Below are positions 31,301-38,318 of a stretch of 64,000 bases of DNA, piece by piece. This stretch comes from Symbiodinium natans (taxonomy: Eukaryota; Sar; Dinophyceae; Suessiales; Symbiodiniaceae). The notes beneath the pieces are model-generated. The model had not been told where the DNA came from, made no database searches, and saw nothing but the letters and a program-made list of their open reading frames with translations. Position 1 is the stretch's first letter, and the number at the start of each line of letters is the position of its first letter. The position numbers were made by a program, and so were the translations under genes. The stretch lies in NCBI GenBank assembly GCA_905221605.1, contig CAJNDS010002071.1, positions 460,001 through 524,000 of the forward strand, read 5' to 3'.

Positions 31301-33163
31301 TGCATACCACCGGGCCCATGGGCCGACGCAGGTGGCGCTGACAAGCGAAGGGTCCAGCTCCTGTATCTGTGACAAAGGCCTCACTGGACGCCTCTGTGAA
31401 ACAGGGGGAGTGAACTGTGCGGAGTTCGAGAAGGACAGCCATTGCTGCACAATGAGTTCAGTTTTTTGGAAGTCCGGTTTTTGGAATTCCGGAGTATATT
31501 AAATAACACACTTCGATTCCTAGTCTGAAAAAAGGGAGCAACTAAGAGGACTGCGTGGCCGCCCCTGCTGGGGACCTGAAGACACAGCAGAATCCGACGT
31601 GCAACTCTCGCCAGTACTCTGGGGGTCTCAACTGCTGCCACCACAAGCGGATCATGCTCGATGCGGATCAGGAGATACGCCCGGAGCTCCTGCGATATCA
31701 CATGAAGTTCCGCTTCTGGTTTCAGGAGTACAAGCCGGCACAGACAGGTGCCAAGGCCTCCCATGCGGACCTGCCTCGCATCTACTACCAGACGGAAGCC
31801 CATGCAGGTGAGTACGACATCCCGCCGGCCTTCGCCAGACCGGGCCACCCTGTCGTCGGCTATCCTGACTGGCCTGTTGGCACTCCGACCCCCGGGACCA
31901 GCTGCACGGGCACTTGCCCCGATGGCCCGGACTGTGAGTGCGTTCACACCATCACGCACCAAGGTGGATGCTGTACTCTTTTGAGTTTGAGTTTGGCAAT
32001 GCGTTTTGGCTCTTAAATTGGCGTGGCTCGTAATTACTTGAGAATGGAGTCTCAGGTACCATTGGACCGTCAGCAACATCCGGCTCGTCTACGCCGGGGG
32101 GCACTGTCATGCACCCAGCTGCATCTCCATCGAGTTGTATCACAACCTAACAGGAACTCCACAGCTACTCTGCCGCCAGCTGCCGAAGTACGGCCAGGGG
32201 AACTTCCCCAAGGACAAGTGGGGGTTTTTAATAGGACACCAAATCTAGACCCCCAAGTAGTAGGATTCTCTTAGAGAAGGACCCCAAGAAGGTACCCCAA
32301 CATCGTAAGCCCCAAGGACAAGTGGGACGAAGCTGGCTACGTGACCTTGCCGCCGTGCCTCTGGAGCGACGAGGATTCGACTTTGGACAAGACTGTCTGG
32401 CTTCCGGCCGACACACCGCTCTTCTCCATCAAGAAGAACCTTGAACCTGTTGTCAGCTTGTCGTACTGGTCTAGATGCCTTTGTTGCCAAAAACGCGGTC
32501 ATGTCTCTCGCCCTCTCACTGTCACTGTCACTCTCACTCTCTCTCTCTCTCTCACACACTCTCTCTCTATCTCTCTCTCTCTCTCTCTGTCTGTCTCTGA
32601 ATCTTCCAGGGTCTCCACAGCCCGCCAAGGAACAAGAACACGCACCTTGGTCACTTCGGATGCTCGGCCGAACATCCTTTCAAAAGCCTCTTTCAATCAT
32701 TCTTCCCTCCAACAAAGGTCCCAAACACCTGAGCTGCTCTTCAACAGGGAACCAGTGCTTCACCTCTTTTCCAGGATGGCCCGTCTCCAACCCCCTCCAC
32801 CACTCTTCCCCTCCCCCACTCACGCCCTGTCTGGTCATGGTTTAGCATTTAGGGTTTGGGGTTGTAGGGTTTAGGGTTTTGGGGCTTTAGGGTTTAGGGT
32901 TTTAGGGCTTTTGGGTTAGGGTTCTAGGTTTTGTTTGGGTTACCGGGGAAAACTCGGGCCCTAAAGACCTCAAACCCCAAACTCACCTAAACCCTGAAAC
33001 CCGAAACCCTAAAACCTCAAAAAGGTTTTGGGTTTGGGCGGCTTATGGTTTCGGAACCCCAAGCCCTGTTTCAAGCTGCTCATTTCGCGTTTCCTAAGGC
33101 GAGATGGCTTCCTGGCAGATGCGGGGCGTGAGCTTTCCAGCAGTGCCGCCCACTTTTGTGTGA
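16802..33163 (+). CDS. Secreted Nod19-like protein gene, about 28 exons
   Basis: Reconstructed exons (ends approximate where marked ~): 16802-16875~, 17047-17156, 17406-17509, 18468-18557, 19300-19351, 20140-20248, 20597-20693, 20941-21003~, 21400-21497, 21634-21665, 22006-22089, 22483-22559, 26011-26106, 26315-26402, 26619-26708~, 27070-27175~, 27487-27556~, 28244-28400, 29040-29087~, 29623-29705~, 30569-30650~, 31012-31121~, 31257-31430~, 31550-31955~, 32056-32222~, 32327-32442~, 32632-32650~, 33099-33163. Together they encode about 850 residues: a signal peptide, a long Cys-rich middle, and a C-terminal part with [24 protein letters not shown] and HLGHFG ... [10 protein letters not shown]. 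The last part resembles the stress up-regulated Nod19 family found in plants and algae. Function unknown. Donors are a mixture of GT, GC and GA. Confidence 0.7.
17940..18058. repeat. Perfect 51 bp inverted repeat with 17 bp loop
   Basis: Positions 17940-17990 are the exact reverse complement of 18008-18058, with a 17 bp spacer that itself repeats GGAGCTAAGA. It lies inside intron 3 of the Nod19-like gene. Perfect pairing over 51 bp implies recent origin or gene-conversion maintenance. It can form a DNA cruciform or RNA hairpin. It could also be a library or assembly foldback artefact. Confidence 0.95.
18059..18251. repeat. TATG/TA microsatellite and C21 run
   Basis: 18100-18200 is a mixture of GTATATG and TATA words. 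18231-18251 is a pure run of 21 C. Frames crossing it (His/Tyr/Thr-rich) are artefacts. Confidence 0.9.
19200..19285. repeat. CCCTAAA array
   Basis: About twelve perfect CCCTAAA units directly before exon 5 of the Nod19-like gene. Confidence 0.95.
19362..19830. repeat. Long degenerate TTTAGGGG / GTTTAGGGT array
   Basis: About 470 bp of 7-10 bp units with one to three extra G residues (TTTAGGGG, TTTAGGGGG, GTTTAGTGG). Most of intron 5 is this array. Unit length varies, unlike the perfect heptamer arrays, so it is an older or differently expanded block. Confidence 0.9.
20063..20133. repeat. CCCTAAA array
   Basis: Ten perfect units immediately before exon 6. Telomere-type sequence thus acts as the 3' end of the intron, with CCTCAAG supplying the AG. 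Confidence 0.9.
20140..22559 (+). CDS. Nod19-like gene, exons 6-12
   Basis: Exon 6: [17 protein letters not shown] and TSQFFSEG. Exon 7: [20 protein letters not shown]. Exon 8: [20 protein letters not shown]. Exon 9: [13 protein letters not shown] and [11 protein letters not shown]. Exon 10: [10 protein letters not shown]. Exon 11: [18 protein letters not shown]. Exon 12: [20 protein letters not shown]. Spaced Cys residues and NCT/NAS sequons fit an extracellular glycoprotein. Exon 6 and exon 12 end at GA donors, exon 10 at GC, exons 7, 9 and 11 at GT. The exon 8 donor is not clear. Confidence 0.65.
21004..21170. mobile_element. Duplicated inverted-repeat fragment, family D
   Basis: The stretch GGGTATTTCCCACAATTAGG occurs at about 21008 and again at about 21084, separated by TTTAGGG repeats. 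A relative with both ends is at about 40095-40192 (right end CCCTATTTGGGGAAATACCC). Telomere-like repeats thus separate two copies of the same element end. Confidence 0.5.
21664..22023 (+). repeat. 20 bp direct duplication of exon sequence flanking a telomere-type intron
   Basis: 21664-21683 and 22004-22023 match at 18 of 20 positions (AGGCGC.GACAAAGATCA.C). The intron between them holds CCTAAAC repeats and a C(n)A(n) run. The right copy is the exon start; the left copy is spliced out with a GC donor. This is far longer than the 4 bp duplication of the introner-type introns. Confidence 0.8.
22095..22245. repeat. TTTAGGG array
   Basis: About 21 units, nearly perfect, starting a few bases after the exon 11 donor. 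Confidence 0.95.
22610..22835. repeat. AT-rich AAATA microsatellite
   Basis: Recurring AAATA/AAATAAAT and TATATA words in the intron just upstream of the retroelement. Frames through it are Ile/Tyr-rich artefacts. Confidence 0.85.
22971..23426 (+). pseudogene. Retroelement N-terminal frame (gag-like?)
   Basis: An open stretch beginning [14 protein letters not shown], rich in Arg, Ser and Glu with a heptad-like leucine region ([20 protein letters not shown]). No zinc knuckle seen. A competing frame from 23185 ([18 protein letters not shown]) looks more protein-like, so a frameshift probably lies near 23200. Role by position only. Confidence 0.4.
23416..23720 (+). pseudogene. Tyrosine-recombinase-like segment
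   Basis: The frame reads [21 protein letters not shown], then [13 protein letters not shown] and APFQWFLP. The Arg in a GxRxxHL setting followed by a beta-hairpin with GKTRK resembles the first catalytic Arg and Lys region of tyrosine recombinases as found in dinoflagellate retroelements. The C-terminal His-x-x-Arg and Tyr are not identifiable, and the frame loses similarity before 24147. Call is tentative. Confidence 0.4.
24030..24686 (+). pseudogene. Reverse transcriptase palm/thumb fragment
   Basis: In the frame open from 23634, the stretch [20 protein letters not shown] is followed by [11 protein letters not shown], where YDDF occupies the place of the YxDD polymerase box. It continues with a thumb-like region ([27 protein letters not shown]). 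The upstream fingers domain is not visible, so the copy is deleted or rearranged between 23720 and 24030. Confidence 0.65.
24634..25101 (+). pseudogene. RNase H domain fragment of retroelement
   Basis: Overlaps the end of the RT frame in a different phase. Three acidic positions fit RNase H: Asp in RVWTDAMF, Glu in [11 protein letters not shown] and Asp in [10 protein letters not shown]. The frame stops at 25099-25101 after SEAWESIFV. The sequence between 25102 and 25490 separates it from its natural continuation. Confidence 0.65.
25102..25480 (+). repeat. Short tandem duplications interrupting the retroelement
   Basis: AAGACCGGCATCGG occurs near 25222 and 25286, a GCATCATGAGC word at about 25153 and 25232, and a 21 bp unit (CACAGTCCAAAAACCTGCTGC) is tandemly repeated at about 25334-25376. 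It separates the RNase H segment from the [11 protein letters not shown] motif and looks like slippage or repair duplication. Confidence 0.6.
25490..25717 (+). pseudogene. C-terminal pol tail of retroelement
   Basis: Contains [13 protein letters not shown], equivalent to the S-x-x-N-x-A-D-x-x-S-R motif that closes the RNase H region of many DIRS and Ty3 group pol proteins. It is followed by a hydrophilic tail ending at 25714-25716. Same frame as the RNase H part, supporting a single original protein. Confidence 0.55.
26011..28400 (+). CDS. Nod19-like gene, exons 13-18
   Basis: Exon 13: [20 protein letters not shown]. Exon 14: [20 protein letters not shown]. Exon 15: [20 protein letters not shown] and YCENNRHL. 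Exon 16: [20 protein letters not shown] then ARDQCKQCP. Exon 17: [17 protein letters not shown]. Exon 18: [19 protein letters not shown] and [10 protein letters not shown], ending at a GT donor (28401). The Cys spacing (QCKQC ... CWGCSVDC ... CQWNA) indicates a disulfide-rich extracellular module. Intron 12 before exon 13 is the one containing the retroelement. The exon 15/16 and 16/17 borders are uncertain by a few codons. Confidence 0.6.
26746..26889. mobile_element. MITE-like element, family C, nested in an intron
   Basis: 144 bp with near-perfect 15 bp ends (TACTTGGAGGTTCATGG / CCATGAACCTCCAAGTA). Copies are at 45256-45409 and 47496-47693, with a degraded one at 48760-48896. It sits within intron 15, which is itself bounded by an AACCCGAA / TTCGGGTT inverted repeat and a CACAT duplication (26706, 27075). 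Confidence 0.85.
27205..27285. mobile_element. Family E fragment in intron 16
   Basis: GCCCAGTGGTCCACTTTTGC, a T-rich stretch, then GTAACCAACCC closely resembles the permease intron at 35293-35411 (CCCAGTGGTACCC ... GCCAACCC). Only part of the element is recognisable. Confidence 0.5.
27352..27482. repeat. CCCTAAA array with variants
   Basis: Mixed CCCTAAA, CCCTACA and CTCAAGC units in front of exon 17. Confidence 0.9.
27557..27653. repeat. TTTAGGG array
   Basis: About 13 perfect units right after exon 17, opposite in orientation to the array that precedes the exon. The exon is thus bracketed by inverted telomere-type arrays. Confidence 0.95.
27654..27723. mobile_element. Family B element, partial
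   Basis: Left end CCCCCTTATATTAGCAGTCC; right end TATAATCCCTGGGAGAACAT. The ACTGTTAGTATAAG part of the right arm is missing. Confidence 0.6.
28404..28485. repeat. CCCTAAA array
   Basis: Begins four bases inside intron 18, directly after the GTAC donor. Confidence 0.9.
28697..28905. repeat. CT and TA microsatellite
   Basis: CTCTCT followed by TATATATG-type repeats and CTCTCT again. Frames through it are Tyr/Ile/Ser-rich artefacts. Confidence 0.9.
29040..33163 (+). CDS. Nod19-like gene, exons 19-28 (C-terminus)
   Basis: Exon 19: [16 protein letters not shown]. Exon 20: [20 protein letters not shown]. Exon 21: [19 protein letters not shown]. Exon 22: [20 protein letters not shown]. Exon 23: [19 protein letters not shown] then an EGF-like [13 protein letters not shown]. 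Exon 24: [33 protein letters not shown] and [13 protein letters not shown]. Exon 25: [20 protein letters not shown]. Exon 26: [18 protein letters not shown]. Exon 27: NTHLGHFG. Exon 28: [14 protein letters not shown], stop at 33161-33163. The pattern HCHAP, DEAGY and GHFGEM fits the Nod19-type domain, in which metal or ligand binding by the His residues is possible but unproven. Exon 24 ends at a GC donor; the introns after 22, 25 and 27 use GA donors. Confidence 0.7.
29128..29223. repeat. TTTAGGG array
   Basis: About 13 perfect units in intron 19. A CCCTAAA array (29348-29395) and a CCCTAAA/CCCTGAA array (29515-29605) follow in the opposite orientation before exon 20. Confidence 0.95.
30048..30143. 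mobile_element. Family B element, best preserved copy
   Basis: 96 bp. The left end GGCATGTTCCCCCC pairs with the right end GGGGGAACATGCC, then ACTAACAGTCC with GCTGTTAGT. It lies in intron 20 of the Nod19-like gene but does not form its borders. Confidence 0.8.
30455..30592 (+). repeat. 31 bp exact duplication of exon 21 start around a telomere-type array
   Basis: 30455-30485 and 30562-30592 are identical (31 bp, from CAAACCAG through the acceptor into GTGACGGAGAGG to GGTAC). The 76 bp between them are almost pure CCCTAAA repeats. Only the right copy continues into the exon. The left copy is a truncated duplicate with its own acceptor site. Direct evidence that telomere-type sequence was inserted here together with duplication of the target. 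Confidence 0.95.
30655..30780. repeat. TTTAGGG array
   Basis: About 17 units with a few substitutions, just after exon 21. Confidence 0.95.
31126..31256 (+). mobile_element. Introner, family A, between exons 22 and 23
   Basis: 131 bp. Left end CTTGCTATTGGTTAGCAGGG, right end TACTAACCAGCAGTAAG; 16 of 20 positions pair. Flanked by GAGA direct repeats (31122-31125, 31257-31260). A GA donor in the left duplication and the terminal AAG restore Asp-Glu-Thr-Ile. The interior has a TA microsatellite. The element is free of in-frame stops, so an unspliced transcript would encode about 45 extra residues. Relatives at 40684, 46363, 48203 and 50525. Confidence 0.85.
32206..32326 (+). mobile_element. Introner, family F, between exons 25 and 26
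   Basis: A 17 bp exact direct repeat (CCCCAAGGACAAGTGGG at 32206-32222 and 32310-32326) flanks 87 bp. Joining AAG to GACAAGTGG with a GA donor and AG acceptor restores Lys-Asp-Lys-Trp-Asp. The interior (CAAGAAGGTACCCC...ATCGTAAGCCCC) is shared with 51093-51132 and is similar to 18571-18663. Confidence 0.8.
32515..32600. repeat. CTCTCA/CT microsatellite in intron 26
   Basis: CACTGTCACTCTCACTCTCT-type repeats. The overlapping Ser/Leu-rich and Arg/Glu-rich frames are not genes. Confidence 0.9.
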
Positions 33164-34497
33164 CGCACCCCTCTCGGGGCGCGGGGTAGGGAACCCCACG
33201 AGCACTGAGCACACAGAAGCGCTTTCACTCCTTAATCCCTAACCCCCGAAGCCCTATAAACCCGAAACCCTAAACCCTAAACCCTAAAACCTAAACCCTA
33301 AACCCTAAACCCTAAACCCCTAACCCCTAAACCCCTAAACCCTAAACCCTAAACCCTAAACCCTAAACCCTAAACCCTAAACCCTAAACCTTAAACCCTA
33401 AACCCTACCCCTTATCTCCGCGCCTTGTAGTGAGCTCGTTGGAGCCCGACAGGGCATCTCACAAAGTTGGCGGCCGCTCGCTGGTTCATAGTAGGAGGAG
33501 TGAGGGAGTGAGGGGTCTTATAGGGTTTAGGGTTTAGGGTTTAGGGTTTAGGGTTTAGGGGGATTTCGGTTGAGAGAGGGTTGAGCGGTTAGGGGAATTC
33601 CAGGATGAGGCTGGGGGGCCCTACTCCCGGAAGCCTGAAATCGCAAACCTTTGGCTTGGGTCGCTGGTGTTTCGGGTTTAGGGTTTAGGGGTTAGGTTTA
33701 GGGTTTAGGGTTTAGGGTTTAGGGTTTAGGGTTTAGGGGTTAGGGTTTAGGGTTTAGGGTTTAGGGCGTAGGGCTTAGGGTTTAGGGTTTCTGTCCGATG
33801 GCATGGGGCTGGTTCAGGAAACACAGGGTTTAAGTAGCCTCCCATTGACGGCCCCCCCCAACTACCCCCCCCCCCCCGCCCCCTCTCGCCCCCCAAAATA
33901 CTCATGATCGCGCAGATGCTCAAGCGATTTCTTCAGGATCGAGCGGTCGCTGAGTTTGAGAGATTCGGGTGTGGGCAATAGTGTTTCCAAGCTATGCGTT
34001 TTTGGGGCGGTCTGACGGCCAGGCGCTGGGTGACTCCACGGTGAAGTTTGAACATGCACCGGTCCTGTGAGTACGTGGCACTTTGAAATGTGTAGTTTGT
34101 GGCGGCAGCAGGGCGCACCGGCTGTCTGAGATGCAAAAGCAGAGTGAGACGCTCCTGCATGCCTTGCGAGTGTCCCTGGTAGCATCCTGCCCCCCCCCCC
34201 CCCCCCAAGCCAGTAGAGTCTTCTCATAGGCAAAAGTTGTTAAAACCGTGGGCGGGTTCAGCACCTAGGCGAGGTCGCCAGAAGATCCCCAGGCGAAGGA
34301 AGTCCCACTATGTTCAAAACAGTTGCCTCCAGAAAGCAGGTTGCCCCTTATGCTTCCAGTCGCTGAAGTACTGGCTCCGTGTGTCTTGAAGGTTCAGGGT
34401 TTCTCCAGCGCACCTGCTTTGCCCGGTCTAGCCTTTGACAGCTGCAGCTTGCTTGGTAGACCATCCCCTCAACTTCCTTCGGATCTCCCGGGGCGCG
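33164..34497. other. Spacer between Nod19-like gene and permease
   Basis: Telomere-type arrays at 33255-33412 (CCCTAAA), 33523-33560 and 33676-33790 (TTTAGGG). C runs lie at 33863-33877 and 34191-34206. 33900-34190 is unique sequence with minus-strand open frames lacking any recognisable domain. No gene supported. The 5' UTR of the permease probably lies within 34300-34497. Confidence 0.6.
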
Positions 34498-36136
34498 ATG
34501 ACCGTCATCTCTCACGAGGAGGAGAAGCAGACCCGAGGCACTCGGACAGCATCGATGCTGGAGATCTTGGGCCTTAAGGGCAACTTCAGCCACCTGAACC
34601 TGTCGGACCCCTTCAATGTGCACAAGCTGGGCTCCAGCTACGCCACCGAGATCCGCGCGGGCTTGACGACTTTCCTGGCCATGGCTTACATCCTCCCGGT
34701 CAACAGCGGCATGCTGAGCCTGGCTGTGCCTGACATGAAGGAGCCTGGGACCCGGAGTAGGCCCTTTTTCCCCTTTTTAGAGTTTAGGGTTTAGGGTTTA
34801 GGGTTTAGGGTTGAGGGTTTAGGGTACCTTATGATTCCCCTTTGAACAAACTGGGTACCTACTCCTGGGTCCAGGAGCAGCTTGTGTGTGCCACGGCTCT
34901 GTCGGCCTTCTTTGGCTGCTGGTTCATGGGGCTCCTGTCCAACTTCCCCTTCATGCTTGCGCCAGGCATGGGCACCAACGCCTACTTCACCTTCAGCATC
35001 GTCTTGGGCCGCGGGCTCCCCTGGCAGGCCGCCTTCGCAGCTGTCTTCGTAGCGGGCTGCCTCTTCACCCTGCTCAGCGTCACGGGCCTGCGCACACTGC
35101 TCATCCGGCTCTTCCCGGAAGGCATCAAGGAAATCATTGGGGCTGGCGTGGGGCTCTTCCTGACCTTCATCGCCTTCCAGGGTTCCGAGGGCATGGGCAT
35201 TTCCGTGGCGGATCCTGCCACTCTCGTGACGCTGGGCTCTCTGAGCTCAGCCTCTTACGACTCGGCGAAGATGTGGATGAGCCTCTTGGTGCCTTGGTAG
35301 CCCAGTGGTACCCTTTACCCTTTACCCTTTTTTTGGGTTATGGGTTCCCTTATAAAATAGCCAACCCAAAAAAGAGCGCCCTTTTTTTAATACGGTTGCT
35401 GGGCTACCAAGGTGCTCATCGTCACAGCCAGCCTCATGGCAGCCAAGATCCCCGGTGCGCCCTTAATCGGTATCATCTTTGGAACCGTGGTGTGCTGGAT
35501 CGAGGGCTGGGCGCACGGCGTGGAGGGATCCGTCTTCGGCTACCCTTTTGGCACCGGAGGCGACCGATCGGTTGAGGACTTCCACATCTTCGTGCCCACG
35601 GGCATTGCCTCGCGGCCGCAAGAGAAACATAGAGCGGCCTAGATTCCAGAGGTTCTTGGTTTACAAGGTTCGGGCTCCCCGAATTCTGCAAGACCTCACA
35701 TTGAACAACGGTTTCCAGGGCCACTTGGTTTTTGAGTCTGTTTTGTTTTATCCAACAGTGAGGCAACACTCTGGGGTTCCGGCTCTCAGGATGAGGAGGG
35801 ATTAGGTTGGTTTAGGGTTTAGGGTTTAGGGTTTAGGGTTTAGGGTTTAGGGTTTAGGGTTTAGGGTTTAGGGTTTAGGGCTTAGGGCTTAGGGCTTAGG
35901 GCTTAGGGCTTAGGGTTTAGGGTTTAGGGTTTAGGGTTTGGGTTGGGAGAGCTGGAGGGCTGTGGAGCCCGCGGAAGTCCCGCGGCTCTCGCCTAGGCGC
36001 GGCGCTCATTTGGGTCGTTCAAACTTGCGCTCTTGCCTGGCCGCGAGTTTGCCCGCAGGATTCGGAGGTGGCGGTTTGCGCGCAAACAGACACACACGCC
36101 CAGACCTCTCTCTCTATCTCTCTCTCTCTCTCTCGC

Positions 36137-36174
<38 letters not shown>

Positions 36175-36207
36175 GCTCGCTCTCGCTCTCATTCTCACTC
36201 GCACTCG

Positions 36208-36270
<63 letters not shown>

Positions 36271-38318
36271 GGGGGTCACTCTTCGCGCCTAACGAAGGCA
36301 AGCAGAAATATACAAAAAAGAACGAAAGCAAAAGGCCGCGCACTTTTTGAGGCTAATTGTGTCCTTCCATGTTGTGGAAACAGGGCAGGGAGGGAATTCG
36401 CCTATCGAGCCAGGGGATTTGCATGTGGCCTGTGTTGGAAGTGATGCTCCCGCCCCGGTCCGGCGCATGCTCGTCGTGCAGAGCAGTTTAGTCTAGTTTT
36501 TAGCCTTTGGGTTGTGCGGCCGCAACGTTTGCGATGTGCCCTTGCACTGTATGGGGTCTATGTTTAGGGTGTAGGGTTTAGGGTTTAGGGGTTTAGGGTT
36601 TAGGGGTTAGGGGTTTAGGGGTTTAGGGGTTTAGGGGTTTAGGGGTTTAGGGGTCTAGGGGTCTAGGGGTTTAGGGGTTTAGGGGTTTGGGGTTTGCACG
36701 GGTCTGTTGCATAGTTCTGCAGCACGAAGGTCGCCAAGCCTTCTCTTCAGGGCCTCGCCGGTGCGCTTTGGGAAGGCTTTGACTGGGCCCCTCGGAAATT
36801 AGTTGCAACATCCTGGGTTACATTTTGGCCTATCATCAGAGATTGTCGAATGTTGGTGTACATGTATAGGGGGCACTCCAGATTTTCGGATTCACTCATA
36901 TAGCAGTTGCTTTATAGCTTGTACCTCGCGAAGGTCCTGTACATCTTTGGAGGGGGTTGAGCGGAGGGTTTGATTTGGAGCGCACACACATCGGCTTGCG
37001 CGTAGTAAACGGGCAATAGGGTCTGTACATTAGAGAGTGCACCCACTTGCTTGCAAAGAAGGCTTTCCGCCCCGAGACCAGCGCCACGTTTTGGACGGCG
37101 GTGGCCACTTTCTGTTGCACGGATAGTCATTCAGCACTCAACGTCTTTCCTTCTTGCTGCTACACCTAAACCCTAAACCCTAAACCCTAAACCCTAAACC
37201 CTAAACCCTAAACCCTAAACCCTAAACCCTAAACCCTGGGTGGCTTAAGGCTACACGGACCTCCTGGACTCCTCCGGCACGTTCTTTGCAGTGGCGAAGG
37301 TCGCAGGGCTCACCGACAAGCACGGCAACCTCCCCCTCGCCCGTCAGAACATGGCCTACCTGGCGGATGCGCTGTCCATGCTGGTGGGAACTGCATTAAG
37401 GATATTTAAGATCGACACATCTTGATTATTTAAGATCGACACATCTTTGCATTGCTTTTATTGCTTTTGATGTATGTTGAGATGTGTTGAGCATTTGGGC
37501 CACATGCAGTGCATGAAGCCTCGCAGCCGCTGCACTGTAAGCCTCCGCCGCAGGTGGGCTCGGTGCTGGGAGTCTCAACGGTCGCCACCTTTGCGGAGTC
37601 CACGGCTGGCGTGGCAGACGGCGCCAAGACCGGCTTGGCCTCGCTGGTGACGGGCACTTGCTTCCTGCTGGCCATTCCCTTCTCCCCGGTGGTCTCCGCT
37701 GTGCCGGGGCCTGCATTTTTGACTGACATTTTCGCGTTCCTTGCGTGCGCATCTCGAAGTGTGGATGTCCTTTCTAGATGAGCTCGTCGAGTCACATGCA
37801 GATAGGAAGACGCCTTGAAGGTTACTGTTAACCCTAAGCCCTAAACCCGAAACCAGCCAAGGTGCCTCCGCTGGCCTCCGGTCCTATCCTGTGCCTCCTG
37901 GGCGCCATGATGTGCAGCTCCGTGCGCGGCGTCAACTGGGATGACATGGAGGAGTCCGTGCCGGCCTTTGTGGCCATGATCACCATGCCTTTCACTTTCA
38001 GCATCGGCTACGGCATCATCGCCGGCTTGGTCCTGTGGGCTTCCATTCAGGTCCTGCTTGCTCCGCTGAGGCTGTACCTTAGTAGCTGAGTGAGTACACT
38101 TTACACTTTTTGGGATACTACAACCTCTACAAAACTAAACGTGTACACTTTTTTGTGGCTTATGAACTCAGCAACTAAGGTACCGTGGAGAGAGCCCCCT
38201 GGTTCGAGTTCACATGCTTTGGGCTTCTGCCTTTGTCGAAAGCAAAGATGACGAGCTGGAGAAGGGCAAGGGCACCCCCAGCACTATCACCCCGAGCCAG
38301 TCGTTTTCCGAGGTCTAG
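34498..38318 (+). CDS. AzgA-type purine/nucleobase permease, multi-exon
   Basis: Supported exons: 34498-34740, 34875-35288, 35412-35580~, 36751-36790~ (weak), 37253-37383, 37554-37700, 37862-38073, 38180-38318. Family motifs appear in order: FLAMAYILPVNSGMLS (first helix), MLAPGMGTNAYFTF, EIIGAGVGLFLTFIAFQ, DLLDSSGTFFAVAKVAG, ATFAESTAGVADGAKTGL, DMEESVPAFVAMITMPFTFS. These match the NCS2/AzgA group, which imports adenine, guanine or hypoxanthine with protons across the plasma membrane. The hydrophilic C-terminus ends TPSQSFSEV. Start chosen at the ATG of MTVISHEEE, the first Met of the open stretch. The exon carrying the helix just before DLLDSSGT was not found between 35580 and 37253, so the model is incomplete. 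Three introns are introner elements. Confidence 0.8.
34745..34874 (+). mobile_element. Introner in permease intron 1, family G
   Basis: 130 bp. Ends CTGGGACCCGGAGTAGG and CCTACTCCTGGGTCCAG are inverse with one shifted base. Flanked by GAGC (34741-34744, 34875-34878). GA donor, AG acceptor; splicing joins AAG to GAGCAG and restores Met-Lys-Glu-Gln-Leu. TTTAGGG repeats occupy the interior. A relative with similar ends lies at about 40832-40938. Confidence 0.85.
35293..35411 (+). mobile_element. Introner in permease intron 2, family E
   Basis: 119 bp with perfect 13 bp TIRs (CTTGGTAGCCCAG / CTGGGCTACCAAG) and GTGC direct repeats (35289-35292, 35412-35415). GT donor in the duplication, AG acceptor from the element end. 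The join restores Leu-Leu-Val-Leu-Ile. No telomere repeats inside. Confidence 0.9.
35805..35940. repeat. TTTAGGG array with TTAGGGC block
   Basis: Perfect TTTAGGG units, then five GCTTAGG units, then TTTAGGG again. The variant block is internally homogeneous, which indicates local amplification. Confidence 0.95.
36103..36272. repeat. CT and CTCACT microsatellite
   Basis: About 80 bp of CTCTCT/CTCGCT followed by tandem TCTCAC hexamers. Ser/Leu and Glu/Ser or Arg/Val frames on both strands are artefacts. Lies in a permease intron. Confidence 0.95.
36555..36700. repeat. TTTAGGGG array
   Basis: Mostly 8 bp TTTAGGGG units, the same variant as at 19440-19480 and 44135-44275. Confidence 0.9.
36751..36790 (+). 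CDS. Possible short permease exon
   Basis: After CTTCAG the frame reads GLAGALWEGFDWAP, comparable in position and character to the loop before the helix preceding DLLDSSGT in plant AzgA-like carriers. Too short to be certain. Confidence 0.3.
37165..37236. repeat. CCCTAAA array
   Basis: Ten perfect units before the permease exon at 37253, again telomere-type sequence forming the 3' part of an intron. Confidence 0.95.
37384..37553 (+). repeat. Permease intron with 21 bp tandem duplication
   Basis: GT-AG intron between the exons ending ATGCTG and starting GTGGGCTCG. ATTTAAGATCGACACATCTT is repeated at about 37399-37447. No telomere repeats. Confidence 0.6.
38078..38179 (+). mobile_element. 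Introner in last permease intron, family E-like
   Basis: 102 bp. Ends CTTAGTAGCTGAGT / ACTCAGCAACTAAG pair at 13 of 14 positions. Flanked by GTAC (38074-38077, 38180-38183). GT donor and AG acceptor restore Arg-Leu-Tyr-Arg. The layout (end motif, CACTTT, TTTTTGGG) resembles the 35293 element, though the ends differ. Confidence 0.9.

Noticed and set aside
35993-36444. Ser/Leu-, Glu/Ser- and Arg/Val-rich frames on both strands
   Set aside because: All arise from the CT/CTCACT microsatellite at 36103-36272.
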